A stretch of DNA of 64,000 nt. It comes from JACKOB01 sp024234575 (GTDB lineage: Bacteria; Pseudomonadota; Gammaproteobacteria; Pseudomonadales; Oleiphilaceae). A program made the translations under genes and the position numbers. This document shows, in pieces, positions 45,592 through 53,432 of the stretch. Position 1 is the first letter of the stretch, and every line of letters begins with the position of its first letter. The stretch is taken from positions 124,001 to 188,000 of the forward strand of contig JBPJFZ010000001.1 in assembly GCA_051208035.1 (NCBI GenBank), in the 5' to 3' direction. A model generated the notes under the pieces. That model had not been told where the DNA came from, ran no database searches, and saw nothing but the letters and a program-made list of their open reading frames with translations.

Positions 45592-46636
45592 CCCCCGCTC
45601 TGATTCTCATCCAGAGATCTGCTCTTTCTTCTGGCTTCAGCAATTCTTCCAGCCAGATTATTCTATCCCGACTATCTTGCCCTACCGGTTGCTCAATGGT
45701 GTTCATCAAGCCCTGACGCTGTGTTAGCGCCTGCCCCACCTCCTTGGTGAGCATGTAATTTATCCATTCATGAGCGATCTTGGTGTTTTTCGATGCTCTG
45801 CTGATAACCCAACAATCCAGCCAGGCAAACGCGCCTTCCTCAGGAATGACATAACCAATATTTAGACCGGCTGCTTGCATTTTTCTTACTTGCTGAGCGC
45901 CATAATTTGCATACATTAACACCGCTCCCGAGTCACGATAAATGCGCAGGGCTTCATCAGGGTCTGAGTAAAACGTTAAAATGTTGCGTCTCAGGTCCAC
46001 AAGCTTTTTTGCTGCCTGAACAAGTTGCACCGAGTTCATAGAAAAGGGGTTATTAAAACCCAGCGCCTGAGCTGCTATCGAAAAATTATGATTACTGGCA
46101 TCAAATGCCAACACACGGCCTTCATAGCGACTGTCCCACAGGCTTTTAATAGATATGGGCGGCTGCGCGATTTTGTCTTTGTTGTAGATGATACCCATTT
46201 CAGAATAGGTATAAGGCACTGCATATTGGGCGTCAGATATAAAAATAGTTTCTAACTGTTTTACATCACGAAAGCGGGGTAGTTGAGCCTGAATATTGGG
46301 AATGTGTTTAGGGTTAATGCTTGCAACAAGCCCCTTTTTTAAATAACGCTGTAGTTCAGCGGTGTTTACCGCAAAAACGTCATAGCCGGCACTGTTGTTG
46401 ATACTGATTTTATTCCAAAGATCATCATCAGAGCTTACGTAGGTAACACTAACATTTGTTCCAAACTCCTTTTCAAACTTTTCAACAATGTCAGTATCCG
46501 CATAACCAGGCCAGTTTAATACACGAAGCTCATCCTTATCGGATGCAGCCATACAAATCGACCCGGCACAGAGCCCTATCAGGCCTAATAATGCAAATAG
46601 GCGCTTCAGAAGTGCCAAAGCATATGCGCTAACCAT
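45569..46636 (-). CDS. PotD/PotF-like periplasmic polyamine-binding protein, probable NspS-type sensor subunit
   Basis: 355 residues from the second ATG, which gives a typical signal peptide (AMVSAYALALLKRLFALLG-type, cleaved after about ICMA); the longer frame to 46681 adds a charged, unlikely leader. The mature protein is a type 2 extracellular solute-binding protein: LNWPGYADTDIVEKFEKEFG, PYTYSEMGIIYNKDKI and EEGAFAWLDCWVI align with PotD. Of the PotD polyamine ligands, the first Trp and Tyr (NWPGY, about 42 and 45), the Asp after VLAF and the Trp-x-Asp in AWLD are kept; the residue corresponding to Glu171 is not. There is no lipobox. No ABC permease or ATPase gene is near; the only partner is the overlapping GGDEF-EAL gene, arguing for signalling rather than transport. 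Confidence 0.85.
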   Translation of the reverse strand: MVSAYALALLKRLFALLGLIGLCAGSICMAASDKDELRVLNWPGYADTDIVEKFEKEFGTNVSVTYVSSDDDLWNKISINNSAGYDVFAVNTAELQRYLKKGLVASINPKHIPNIQAQLPRFRDVKQLETIFISDAQYAVPYTYSEMGIIYNKDKIAQPPISIKSLWDSRYEGRVLAFDASNHNFSIAAQALGFNNPFSMNSVQLVQAAKKLVDLRRNILTFYSDPDEALRIYRDSGAVLMYANYGAQQVRKMQAAGLNIGYVIPEEGAFAWLDCWVISRASKNTKIAHEWINYMLTKEVGQALTQRQGLMNTIEQPVGQDSRDRIIWLEELLKPEERADLWMRIRAGDAPESFK

Positions 46637-47044
46637 AGCTGCTTTCCTTTCATGAAGATGAATATCTTCTGCTTTAACCAAAAAAGTTATGCTATTTGGG
46701 ATTTAGTACTAAATATAGCGGCATATTGCCAATATAGGCAGCTAATATGTTTCTACAACCAGAACAAAAATACCTGAGGCACTAAAATGAAAAGTATGAA
46801 GAGCCACCTGGCGAGTAAAATTTAGGAGCTCGGTAATTATTTTTTTACAAACACTGCTTATTTCAGGAGAAGGGACTGACAATTATAGACCATCAGTTCG
46901 CAAAAAATCTATATATCGTGCATAAAACCCACAAAACATACTATATGTTCATATATATGAAATTTTTATAACAAATTCGACTTTGACACATTATTTAAAT
47001 AAACGTATAAATTACGGGACAAAAACAAAAAAGGTCCTATTGAG
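46637..47044. other. Intergenic region upstream of the binding protein and the PilZ gene
   Basis: About 400 bp between divergent genes. It contains a perfect 14-bp palindrome (ATTTAGTACTAAAT, 46701-46714) just upstream of the binding-protein gene, the strong promoter for the PilZ gene (separate entry), and a 12-codon open frame (46787-46825, MKSMKSHLASKI) with GAGG 7 nt before its ATG. The tiny frame could be a leader peptide or chance. Confidence 0.4.
46983..47011 (+). promoter_or_regulatory. Near-consensus sigma-70 promoter for the PilZ gene
   Basis: A perfect TTGACA and TATAAA (five of six) are separated by exactly 17 nt, ending 33 bp before the PilZ start codon. This is the best-formed promoter in the window and predicts strong, largely constitutive expression. 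Confidence 0.8.
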
Positions 47045-47356
47045 ATGATGCAATCTATAATTCGAGACTATAGCGAGAAGCGTGATTTTATTCGTATGAA
47101 AATTGATACGACTATTACGTTAAATATGAAAGACCAACAGAAAAGCGTCACCGGTATCTGTAAAGATCTCAGTGGCACTGGAATGTTAATAGAAGTGAAA
47201 GAAGCCATTGCCGAAGGAACTGAGCTTCAGACGTCTTTACCATCAAACAACGCCGCTTTTCCAGCGTTGGAAACAACGGTAAAAGTCGTCAGATGCAGTG
47301 AAACAGAAAATGGTAATTATTTACTGGGTACTGAAATACTTAAAGTAGATGGTTGA
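47045..47356 (+). CDS. PilZ domain c-di-GMP-binding protein
   Basis: 103 residues, a single stand-alone PilZ domain. The c-di-GMP motifs are complete: RxxxR (Arg13 and Arg17, in KRDFIRMK) and DxSxxG (Asp41-Ser43-Gly46, in KDLSGTGM). Small single-domain PilZ proteins act as c-di-GMP receptors that bind a partner such as a motility or export protein; the partner here is unknown. It is monocistronic with its own promoter and terminator, next to a c-di-GMP enzyme gene. A second ATG follows immediately and either may be used. Confidence 0.88.
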   Translation: MMQSIIRDYSEKRDFIRMKIDTTITLNMKDQQKSVTGICKDLSGTGMLIEVKEAIAEGTELQTSLPSNNAAFPALETTVKVVRCSETENGNYLLGTEILKVDG

Positions 47357-47360
47357 ATAG

Positions 47361-47391
47361 AAAACGGCACTTTTCGAAGTGCCGTTTTTTT
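47361..47391. terminator. Bidirectional terminator between the PilZ gene and rraA
   Basis: A 12-bp perfect stem AAAACGGCACTT/AAGTGCCGTTTT with loop TTCG and T tracts on both sides separates convergent genes. Confidence 0.92.
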
Positions 47392-47414
47392 GTAAACAGC
47401 GTCAAGGCGCGGAT

Positions 47415-47897
47415 CTAGCTCTGCAGATTTTTACTGCTAACTATGATGCCATTGTTGTCTGCATAAACAAAATCACCAGGTTTAAAGGTGACACCTGCAA
47501 AAGTTACTACAACGTTTAGATCACCAATGCCTCTTTTATCTGTTTTCATAGGGTGTGTATGCAAAGCCTGAACACCCAGGTTAGTTTGTGCTATGACATC
47601 AACATCCCGAATACAGCCATAAACGATAATACCTTCCCACTGGTTCTCTGCCGCTTTCTCAGCGAGCATGTCACCCAGCAATGCTGCTCTTAAAGACCCG
47701 CCTCCGTCCACGACCATGACCTTACCTTTACCAGGTGTTGCCACTTGCTCCTTAACAACAGAGTTATCTTCAAAGCACTTAACGGTGACGATTTCACCAC
47801 CAAATGATTTTTTTCCGCCATAGTTGTTAAACATTGGCGCTACTACCTGAATAAACTCAGGAAACTCATCGCACAAATCAGGTGTAATTATCTCCAC
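47415..47897 (-). CDS. rraA: Regulator of ribonuclease activity A (RraA)
   Basis: 160 residues, the length of E. coli RraA (161). Trimeric protein that binds RNase E and inhibits it. The conserved core VVDGGGSLRAALLGDMLAE and GCIRDVDVIAQTNLGVQALHTHPMK is clear. Some RraA-fold proteins are aldolases; the E. coli-like sequence and length favour RraA. It is last in a unit after an NAD(P)-binding protein and an alpha/beta hydrolase and ends at a terminator. In Pseudomonas I recall rraA next to a hydrolase and ppsA, as here. Confidence 0.92.
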   Translation of the reverse strand: MEIITPDLCDEFPEFIQVVAPMFNNYGGKKSFGGEIVTVKCFEDNSVVKEQVATPGKGKVMVVDGGGSLRAALLGDMLAEKAAENQWEGIIVYGCIRDVDVIAQTNLGVQALHTHPMKTDKRGIGDLNVVVTFAGVTFKPGDFVYADNNGIIVSSKNLQS

Positions 47898-47931
47898 GTA
47901 ACAGCTCCTCTATCTTTGTTATCAAAATATG

Positions 47932-48624
47932 TCATTGCATATCCTTTGACTGAATCGTCACAACCTTTTGCTTTTGCCGGTCGCCCGATCGCACTCGCAT
48001 GGCTTCTTCAACCATCTTATTGGCAACATTCTCAGCATCGATTGGAGCAATGTTGGCTAATCCGCCTACCATCACCGGCTTAAGAAAACCAAATATCTGG
48101 CCGCTAACTTTTTCTACAACTCGCTGCTCATCTCGATCACCAAGCAAAAGAGATGGCTGCATAATCGTTAGATAGGGAAACCCAAGACGTTTGAGTTCAG
48201 CCTCAAGTTCACCTTTCACTCGATTATAAAAAAAGTGCGAGCGTGCATTGGCACCAATAGCACTTACCACAAGAAAGTGTGTAGCCCCGGACTTGCGCGC
48301 ACTCTCGGCGGCAATAACGGGTAACTCATAATCGACATGACGAAATTTCTGTTCGCTGCCAGCCACTTTCATGGTGGTACCTAAACAGCAATAGACATCA
48401 GTAGCCGTTAATCCTCGCATAACCTCTGCCAGATTAGACATATCATCAACAATATTCTCTAGTTGGCTGTGGGCTAGTGGCAACCGTTGCCGAGAAATAG
48501 CGATTACTTTTTTATACTTACCGGAATCTAACAGCCTCCGCAGCAGCAACCCCCCAATTAGGCCCGAGCCTCCTAAAACGAGGGCTACGGGTAATGCATC
48601 GATTTGTGGCGAAGGTTCGTTCAT
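47932..48624 (-). CDS. NAD(P)H-binding Rossmann protein (HTATIP2/YwnB-like)
   Basis: 230 residues. Glycine motif GGSGLIGGLLLRRLLDSG (about 18-35) for NAD(P), then segments typical of the HTATIP2-like atypical short-chain dehydrogenases (CCLGTTMKVAGS; LVVSAIGANARSHFFYNRVKGELE with YNxxK; PSLLLGDRDEQR). Substrate unknown. It lies 30 bp after the hydrolase gene and 35 bp before rraA, all on the minus strand. Confidence 0.8.
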   Translation of the reverse strand: MNEPSPQIDALPVALVLGGSGLIGGLLLRRLLDSGKYKKVIAISRQRLPLAHSQLENIVDDMSNLAEVMRGLTATDVYCCLGTTMKVAGSEQKFRHVDYELPVIAAESARKSGATHFLVVSAIGANARSHFFYNRVKGELEAELKRLGFPYLTIMQPSLLLGDRDEQRVVEKVSGQIFGFLKPVMVGGLANIAPIDAENVANKMVEEAMRVRSGDRQKQKVVTIQSKDMQ

Positions 48625-48653
48625 TTCGATTCTCTTTCAGGTTAACGAAAATA

Positions 48654-49625
48654 TCAGGCGACTTGCCTCGCGGAACTATTCTGTAGCAACTCGATCCAAC
48701 GAACCAGCTCGGGCCAAACACGCTCTTCTGCCAAACGCCCCAACAACATATCGATCTGGTTAAAATTTTCAGCAGACTTTGCAAAGGTAAAATGATGATG
48801 TGATTTATTCACACTACCCAGATTATCAAGCAGGTTTCGGCTTTTTTTATCACCCACAGCATCTTTTGACTCGACACCAAACGTCGCCAAAAACGCAGGC
48901 AAGCTGACCATAGATAACCCTTGTAAATAATCAAACTTGTCGCGGGATTTCCATCCTCTGCCCGCCTGCCAGCGAAGAATATCTGCGACAAATCGTCCAG
49001 GCTCATTCTCCGGCCCAAAGCCATGCCGATACCCCTCAATAAAGGGTTTCTTCTTTACAATCCACGAACTGATCATTGCCGCCAGTGGCATGTTTAGTAT
49101 CCAATGAAGTTTGTCAGACTGCGCACCAATTAGTGCCATGCCAGATAACGTGTCTTGGTCAATGTAATTTCTGGCAAGCGCGCCAGCAATAGCAAAACCA
49201 CCCAACGAATGTCCTATCCAAACAGGTTTTTTTTGGGTCTGCTCTGACACAAACGCGTTTATGGCGGGCAAATCGAATGCAATCGTATCTTCAAAAGTAT
49301 TGTCGTTATAAAAATAATTAACAGGTGAGCGCCCGTGCCCACGTAATTCGGGTAACCAAACCTGATAGCCCGCTGCCAGCAATTTATCTGCAAACCCCTT
49401 TATTCGGTGTGGCTGCCAAACCATCCGATTATTGAACATGCCATGCAGGCAAACTACGGGGGTTGTCGATTCGACAGCATCAACAGGTGATAGCTTGGTA
49501 ACTGCAATTTCTGCGGATGTATCGCTACTATTTCCGGGTTTTAGCAGGTAGGAGTCTTCGTAAAATCCATGATGCAGCTCTGTCGCCATGAGCCGCACAG
49601 GAAAAAGCTTACTGCTACTTCTCAT
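48654..49625 (-). CDS. Alpha/beta hydrolase, esterase/lipase-like
   Basis: 323 residues. The oxyanion HG motif is in CLHGMFNNRMVW (about 79-90), the nucleophile elbow GHSLGG lies near 138-143, and His in SHHHFTF near 276 is a possible catalytic base. No signal peptide. The N-terminus GFYEDSYLLKPGNSS and the size recall intracellular esterases found beside ppsA in pseudomonads. It begins a three-gene unit with the Rossmann protein and rraA. A later ATG (12 codons in) is possible but has no better ribosome site. Confidence 0.78.
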   Translation of the reverse strand: MRSSSKLFPVRLMATELHHGFYEDSYLLKPGNSSDTSAEIAVTKLSPVDAVESTTPVVCLHGMFNNRMVWQPHRIKGFADKLLAAGYQVWLPELRGHGRSPVNYFYNDNTFEDTIAFDLPAINAFVSEQTQKKPVWIGHSLGGFAIAGALARNYIDQDTLSGMALIGAQSDKLHWILNMPLAAMISSWIVKKKPFIEGYRHGFGPENEPGRFVADILRWQAGRGWKSRDKFDYLQGLSMVSLPAFLATFGVESKDAVGDKKSRNLLDNLGSVNKSHHHFTFAKSAENFNQIDMLLGRLAEERVWPELVRWIELLQNSSARQVA

Positions 49626-49696
49626 TTATCGATTGTCTTCCATAGTGATAAAGCGTTTTTTCCTGCTTTTAATCGCATTCCTGGCGGCAGAATTTA

Positions 49697-49723
49697 GGAG
49701 TTGTCTTAGAGTACAACAACTCC
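49697..49723 (-). terminator. Possible weak terminator after ppsA
   Basis: An 8-bp stem GGAGTTGT/ACAACTCC with an 11-nt loop lies between the ppsA stop and the hydrolase start. The following T tract is weak (TAAATTCT), so some read-through into the hydrolase-rraA unit is likely. Confidence 0.35.
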
Positions 49724-49739
49724 CCACTGCTTTTGATTT

Positions 49740-52100
49740 TTATTCGGCCAGGAAAAACCAGGTATCGAGGACGGAATCAGGGTTTAGCGATACGCTGTCA
49801 ATCCCCTGCTCCATCAACCATTTTGCCAGGTCGGGATGATCTGATGGGCCTTGGCCACAGATACCGATGTACTTTCCGGCTTTTTTACAGGCTTGAATCG
49901 CATTTGAGAGAAGTATTCTCACGGCTTCATCTCGCTCATCAAACAAATGTGCCACGATTCCGGAATCTCTGTCCAACCCGAGAGTTAACTGAGTTAAATC
50001 GTTAGATCCTATAGAGAACCCGTCAAAGCATTCCAAAAACTGGTCGGCTAACAACGCGTTAGCAGGCAGCTCACACATCATAATGACACGTAAGCCGTTT
50101 TCACCGCGTTTCAATCCATTCTCAGCCAGCAAATCAACAACCTGACGGGCCTCACCCACAGTTCTAACGAACGGAACCATGATTTCAACATTGGTAAAGC
50201 CCATTTCATTTCTAACTTTTTTCAGCGCACGACATTCGAGTTCGAAGCAGTCGCGGAACGAGTCAGAAATATACCGAGACGCGCCCCTGAAGCCTAACAT
50301 CGGGTTTTCTTCATCTGGCTCGTAAATACTGCCACCAATTAAATTGGCATATTCGTTTGATTTAAAATCCGACAGTCGGACAATAACTTTTTTCGGTGCA
50401 AACGCTGCTGCCAGTGTTGAAATGCCTTCTACAAGCTTTTCTACAAAGAAATCAACAGGCTCGCCGTAGCCAGTTATTTTTCGTTCAACTGATTGCTGAA
50501 CTTCTCGGGGAAGCGTCGCATAATTAAGAAGAGCCTTTGGATGCACACCAATCATACGGTTAATAATAAACTCTAACCGAGCAAGACCAACGCCTTCATT
50601 TGGTAATGATTGAAAATCGAAAGCACGATCCGGATTGCCGACGTTCATCATAATTTTGAATGGTAAGGGTGGCATTGAATCAACGCTATTTTCGCGCAGT
50701 TCAAAATCAAGCATGCCCTGGTAGATCAGACCCGTATCACCTTCGGCACAGGAAACGGTCACTTCCTGTCCATCTTGCAGTCGGTCTGTCGCATCGCCAC
50801 AGCCAACAACTGCCGGAATACCAAGCTCACGTGCGATGATTGCTGCATGGCAGGTACGCCCGCCTCGATCTGTTACGATTGCAGAGGCTCGCTTCATTAC
50901 CGGTTCCCAATCCGGGTCTGTCATATCGGTAACGAGAACATCCCCCTCTTTTACCTTGTCCATTTCGGTAATAGACGTCACAATTTTTACTGGCCCACTA
51001 CCAATCTTTTGACCAATACTGCGCCCTTCCACTAACACTTTACCCTTTTCTTTTAAGAGGTAGCGTTCCATTACTGCAGCAGAACTTCTACTCTTTACGG
51101 TTTCTGGTCGAGCCTGAACAATGTAAAGCTTGCCGTCGTCACCATCTTTCGCCCATTCAATATCCATTGGACGATCATAGTGTTTTTCAATAATCAGTGC
51201 TTGCCTGGTAAGGTTCTCGACTTCAACGTCGGAGATCGAAAATTGGCCCCGCTCTTCACTCTCTACTTTAACGGTCTCGACTGACTTACCGGCTGTACCA
51301 TGATCGCCATAAATCATTTTAATAGCTTTGCTACCCAGGTTTCTTCGAATAATTGCCGGGCGACCTGCTTCGAAAGTGGGCTTATGGACGTAGAACTCAT
51401 CAGGATTAACTGCTCCCTGAACGATCGTTTCTCCCAAACCATAAGACGATGTTATAAACACAACATCTCTGAAACCAGACTCGGTATCCAGGGTAAACAT
51501 CACACCGCTTGAAGCTGATTCACTGCGAACCATTTTCTGAATACCAGCAGACAGCGCTACTAAAGCGTGATCAAAGCCGTGGTGAACCCGGTAGGAAATG
51601 GCTCTATCATTGAATAATGAAGCAAATACCTCTTTCACGGCGTGTTTAACGTTTTCGAGGCCAATAATATTTAAAAATGTTTCTTGTTGACCGGCAAATG
51701 ACGCATCTGGTAAATCTTCAGCGGTTGCCGATGATCTTACCGCTACTGCCATGTTCTCGTTACCAGCCTGCAGTTTAACGTAGGCGCTTTCTAAGGCGGT
51801 ATTCAATGCATCTGGAAATGGCGTGTCTGAGACCCACTGCCTAATTTGCGCGCCGGTTTTGGCCAGCGCGTTAACATCATTCACGTCAAGTGCTGCCAAA
51901 GCCTCATGTATTCGTTTGTCCAGGTCGTCTTTAGCAAGAAACTCGCGATAAGCATCGGCCGTGGTGGCGAAACCGCCGGGGACAGAAACACCAGCATTGG
52001 CCAGGTTACTGATCATTTCACCCAATGACGCATTTTTACCGCCGACATGTTCTACGTCATTCATTCCAAGGTCTTGAAACCAGGCAACGTATTTATCCAA
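49740..52100 (-). CDS. ppsA: Phosphoenolpyruvate synthase
   Basis: 786 residues, close to E. coli PpsA (792). It makes PEP, AMP and phosphate from pyruvate and ATP for gluconeogenesis. The ATP-grasp N-terminal domain (VGGKNASLGEMISNL; RSSATAEDLPDASFAGQQETFLN), the phosphohistidine swivelling domain with the catalytic His in DRGGRTCHAAIIARELG (about 420) and the PEP/pyruvate barrel (FDGFSIGSNDLTQLTLGLDRDSG) are all present. The start is TTG with GGGAG about 6-7 nt upstream. It is transcribed divergently from ppsR, its regulator. TTG starts are often associated with lower translation. Confidence 0.96.
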   Translation of the reverse strand: MDKYVAWFQDLGMNDVEHVGGKNASLGEMISNLANAGVSVPGGFATTADAYREFLAKDDLDKRIHEALAALDVNDVNALAKTGAQIRQWVSDTPFPDALNTALESAYVKLQAGNENMAVAVRSSATAEDLPDASFAGQQETFLNIIGLENVKHAVKEVFASLFNDRAISYRVHHGFDHALVALSAGIQKMVRSESASSGVMFTLDTESGFRDVVFITSSYGLGETIVQGAVNPDEFYVHKPTFEAGRPAIIRRNLGSKAIKMIYGDHGTAGKSVETVKVESEERGQFSISDVEVENLTRQALIIEKHYDRPMDIEWAKDGDDGKLYIVQARPETVKSRSSAAVMERYLLKEKGKVLVEGRSIGQKIGSGPVKIVTSITEMDKVKEGDVLVTDMTDPDWEPVMKRASAIVTDRGGRTCHAAIIARELGIPAVVGCGDATDRLQDGQEVTVSCAEGDTGLIYQGMLDFELRENSVDSMPPLPFKIMMNVGNPDRAFDFQSLPNEGVGLARLEFIINRMIGVHPKALLNYATLPREVQQSVERKITGYGEPVDFFVEKLVEGISTLAAAFAPKKVIVRLSDFKSNEYANLIGGSIYEPDEENPMLGFRGASRYISDSFRDCFELECRALKKVRNEMGFTNVEIMVPFVRTVGEARQVVDLLAENGLKRGENGLRVIMMCELPANALLADQFLECFDGFSIGSNDLTQLTLGLDRDSGIVAHLFDERDEAVRILLSNAIQACKKAGKYIGICGQGPSDHPDLAKWLMEQGIDSVSLNPDSVLDTWFFLAE

Positions 52101-52517
52101 AGCTTGTCTCCCTAATGCTATATCTACTGACTGTCTTTAATTTCTGGTTATTGCCATATATCCCTAATAGTGCAACTTTAACTTGCTATTAGTCTGGTCA
52201 CAACGCATTCATCAGGTCGCAGACACAGGCTAGACATTACTATCCGGGAAGCTACTACAGTCTTTTGGCTGCAATAAAACTGACAAAAACCGGCGCTTGT
52301 GGCAATTAATCATCAAAAACTTTGAGGCGTAATAATACTCCATTGCCCAATCATTCACTAACCCCATAGCTATGATTTTGATAGTTTTAGTAAACATTTT
52401 TAACACTTAGAACACGCTAACTACTATCAAATTTGATATCAGTTATTTTCTAAATCCAAAATTTACGCTATTTTTCATCGCTTGGGCTCTCTTCAAATAA
52501 CCGTCAAAGGCATTGTC
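52101..52517. other. Divergent ppsA-ppsR intergenic region
   Basis: 417 bp, AT-rich. It holds the promoters for both genes. A perfect 14-bp palindrome TATCAAATTTGATA is at 52425-52438, about 80 bp before the ppsR start. No RNA gene or riboswitch-like structure is seen. Confidence 0.5.
52425..52438. promoter_or_regulatory. Perfect palindrome between ppsA and ppsR, candidate operator
   Basis: TATCAAATTTGATA reads the same on both strands, a dimeric-regulator-type site. In a window of this size a few perfect 14-mers are expected by chance, so position in the regulatory gap is the only extra support. Confidence 0.3.
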
Positions 52518-53339
52518 ATGAAGCGTACTGCATTTTTTATTTCCGATGGTACTGGCATCACCGCCGAGGGAATCGGGCAAAGTTTACTGGCGCAATTTGA
52601 AAATATCGAATTCGTTCGCATCACTATTCCCTATATTGATTCTGTCGAAAAAGCACGCAACGCAGTAGAAAGGATTAACAAAGCTGCTGAAGGCGATGAC
52701 GGCAAACCGATCATTTTTGACACGCTGGTAAATTCTGATGTCAGAGAAGAAATTGCAAAAGCAAACGCTTTCAAAGTTGACGTTTTCGGAACTTTTTTGG
52801 CACCTCTGGAAGCAGCACTGGACACAAAATCTACCTATAAAGTTGGTAAATCACACTCTATCAACAAAAATACTGGCGCCTACGAAAAGAGAATTGAAGC
52901 AGTAAACTATGCGCTGGATAACGATGACGGGGCAAGAATACGCATGTACGATGAGGCCGACATTATTATCACTGGCGTCTCCAGAAGTGGCAAGACTCCG
53001 ACTTGTCTTTATTTGGCGCTGCAATATGGCTTAAAGGCTGCCAACTACCCAATTACAGAAGAAGATATTAACGATCAAAAAATTCCGGCACCTTTAAAAC
53101 CCTTCAAAAGCAAAATATTTGGTTTAACAATCGACCCTGAAAGGCTGGCAGTGATACGAAACGAGCGCAAACCAAACTCGCGCTACAGCTCTATTAAACA
53201 GTGTAATTATGAAGTCGAAGAAGTGGAGCTAATGTACCGCCGAGAGAGAATCCCTTACCTCAACACAACGGATTATTCCGTCGAAGAAATTGCAACAAGG
53301 GTGATGGTGGAAACCGGGGTTGAACGAAGAGTTAAATAA
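52518..53339 (+). CDS. ppsR: Phosphoenolpyruvate synthase regulatory protein (bifunctional kinase/pyrophosphorylase, DUF299)
   Basis: 273 residues from the ATG chosen; an upstream TTG lacks a ribosome site and homologues start with MKRTAFFISDGTGITAE-like sequence. ADP-dependent Ser/Thr kinase and phosphate-dependent pyrophosphorylase that inactivates and reactivates PpsA on a conserved Thr next to the catalytic His. The P-loop is GVSRSGKTPTCLYLA (about 153-167). The divergent ppsA target contains the matching TCH sequence. Length fits the family (about 270-277). Confidence 0.95.
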   Translation: MKRTAFFISDGTGITAEGIGQSLLAQFENIEFVRITIPYIDSVEKARNAVERINKAAEGDDGKPIIFDTLVNSDVREEIAKANAFKVDVFGTFLAPLEAALDTKSTYKVGKSHSINKNTGAYEKRIEAVNYALDNDDGARIRMYDEADIIITGVSRSGKTPTCLYLALQYGLKAANYPITEEDINDQKIPAPLKPFKSKIFGLTIDPERLAVIRNERKPNSRYSSIKQCNYEVEEVELMYRRERIPYLNTTDYSVEEIATRVMVETGVERRVK

Positions 53340-53373
53340 GCAGGCACTGACAAGAAGCAAATCAACGCCAAAT

Positions 53374-53406
53374 GAGCAGCAAATATCTAATGATATTTGC
53401 TGCTTC
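53374..53406. terminator. Hairpin between convergent ppsR and the M16C protease gene
   Basis: A 13-bp stem AGCAGCAAATATC/GATATTTGCTGCT with loop TAAT lies between two convergent stops. There is no run of T residues on either side, so it may terminate poorly or protect both mRNA ends. Confidence 0.45.
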
Positions 53407-53432
53407 TCCCAACAAAGCCGCTTTTATAACAG

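Noticed and set aside
45569..46636. Binding subunit of a polyamine ABC importer
   Set aside because: No permease or ATPase gene is adjacent and the gene overlaps a c-di-GMP enzyme gene; a signalling role is more likely, although transport with an unlinked permease cannot be excluded.
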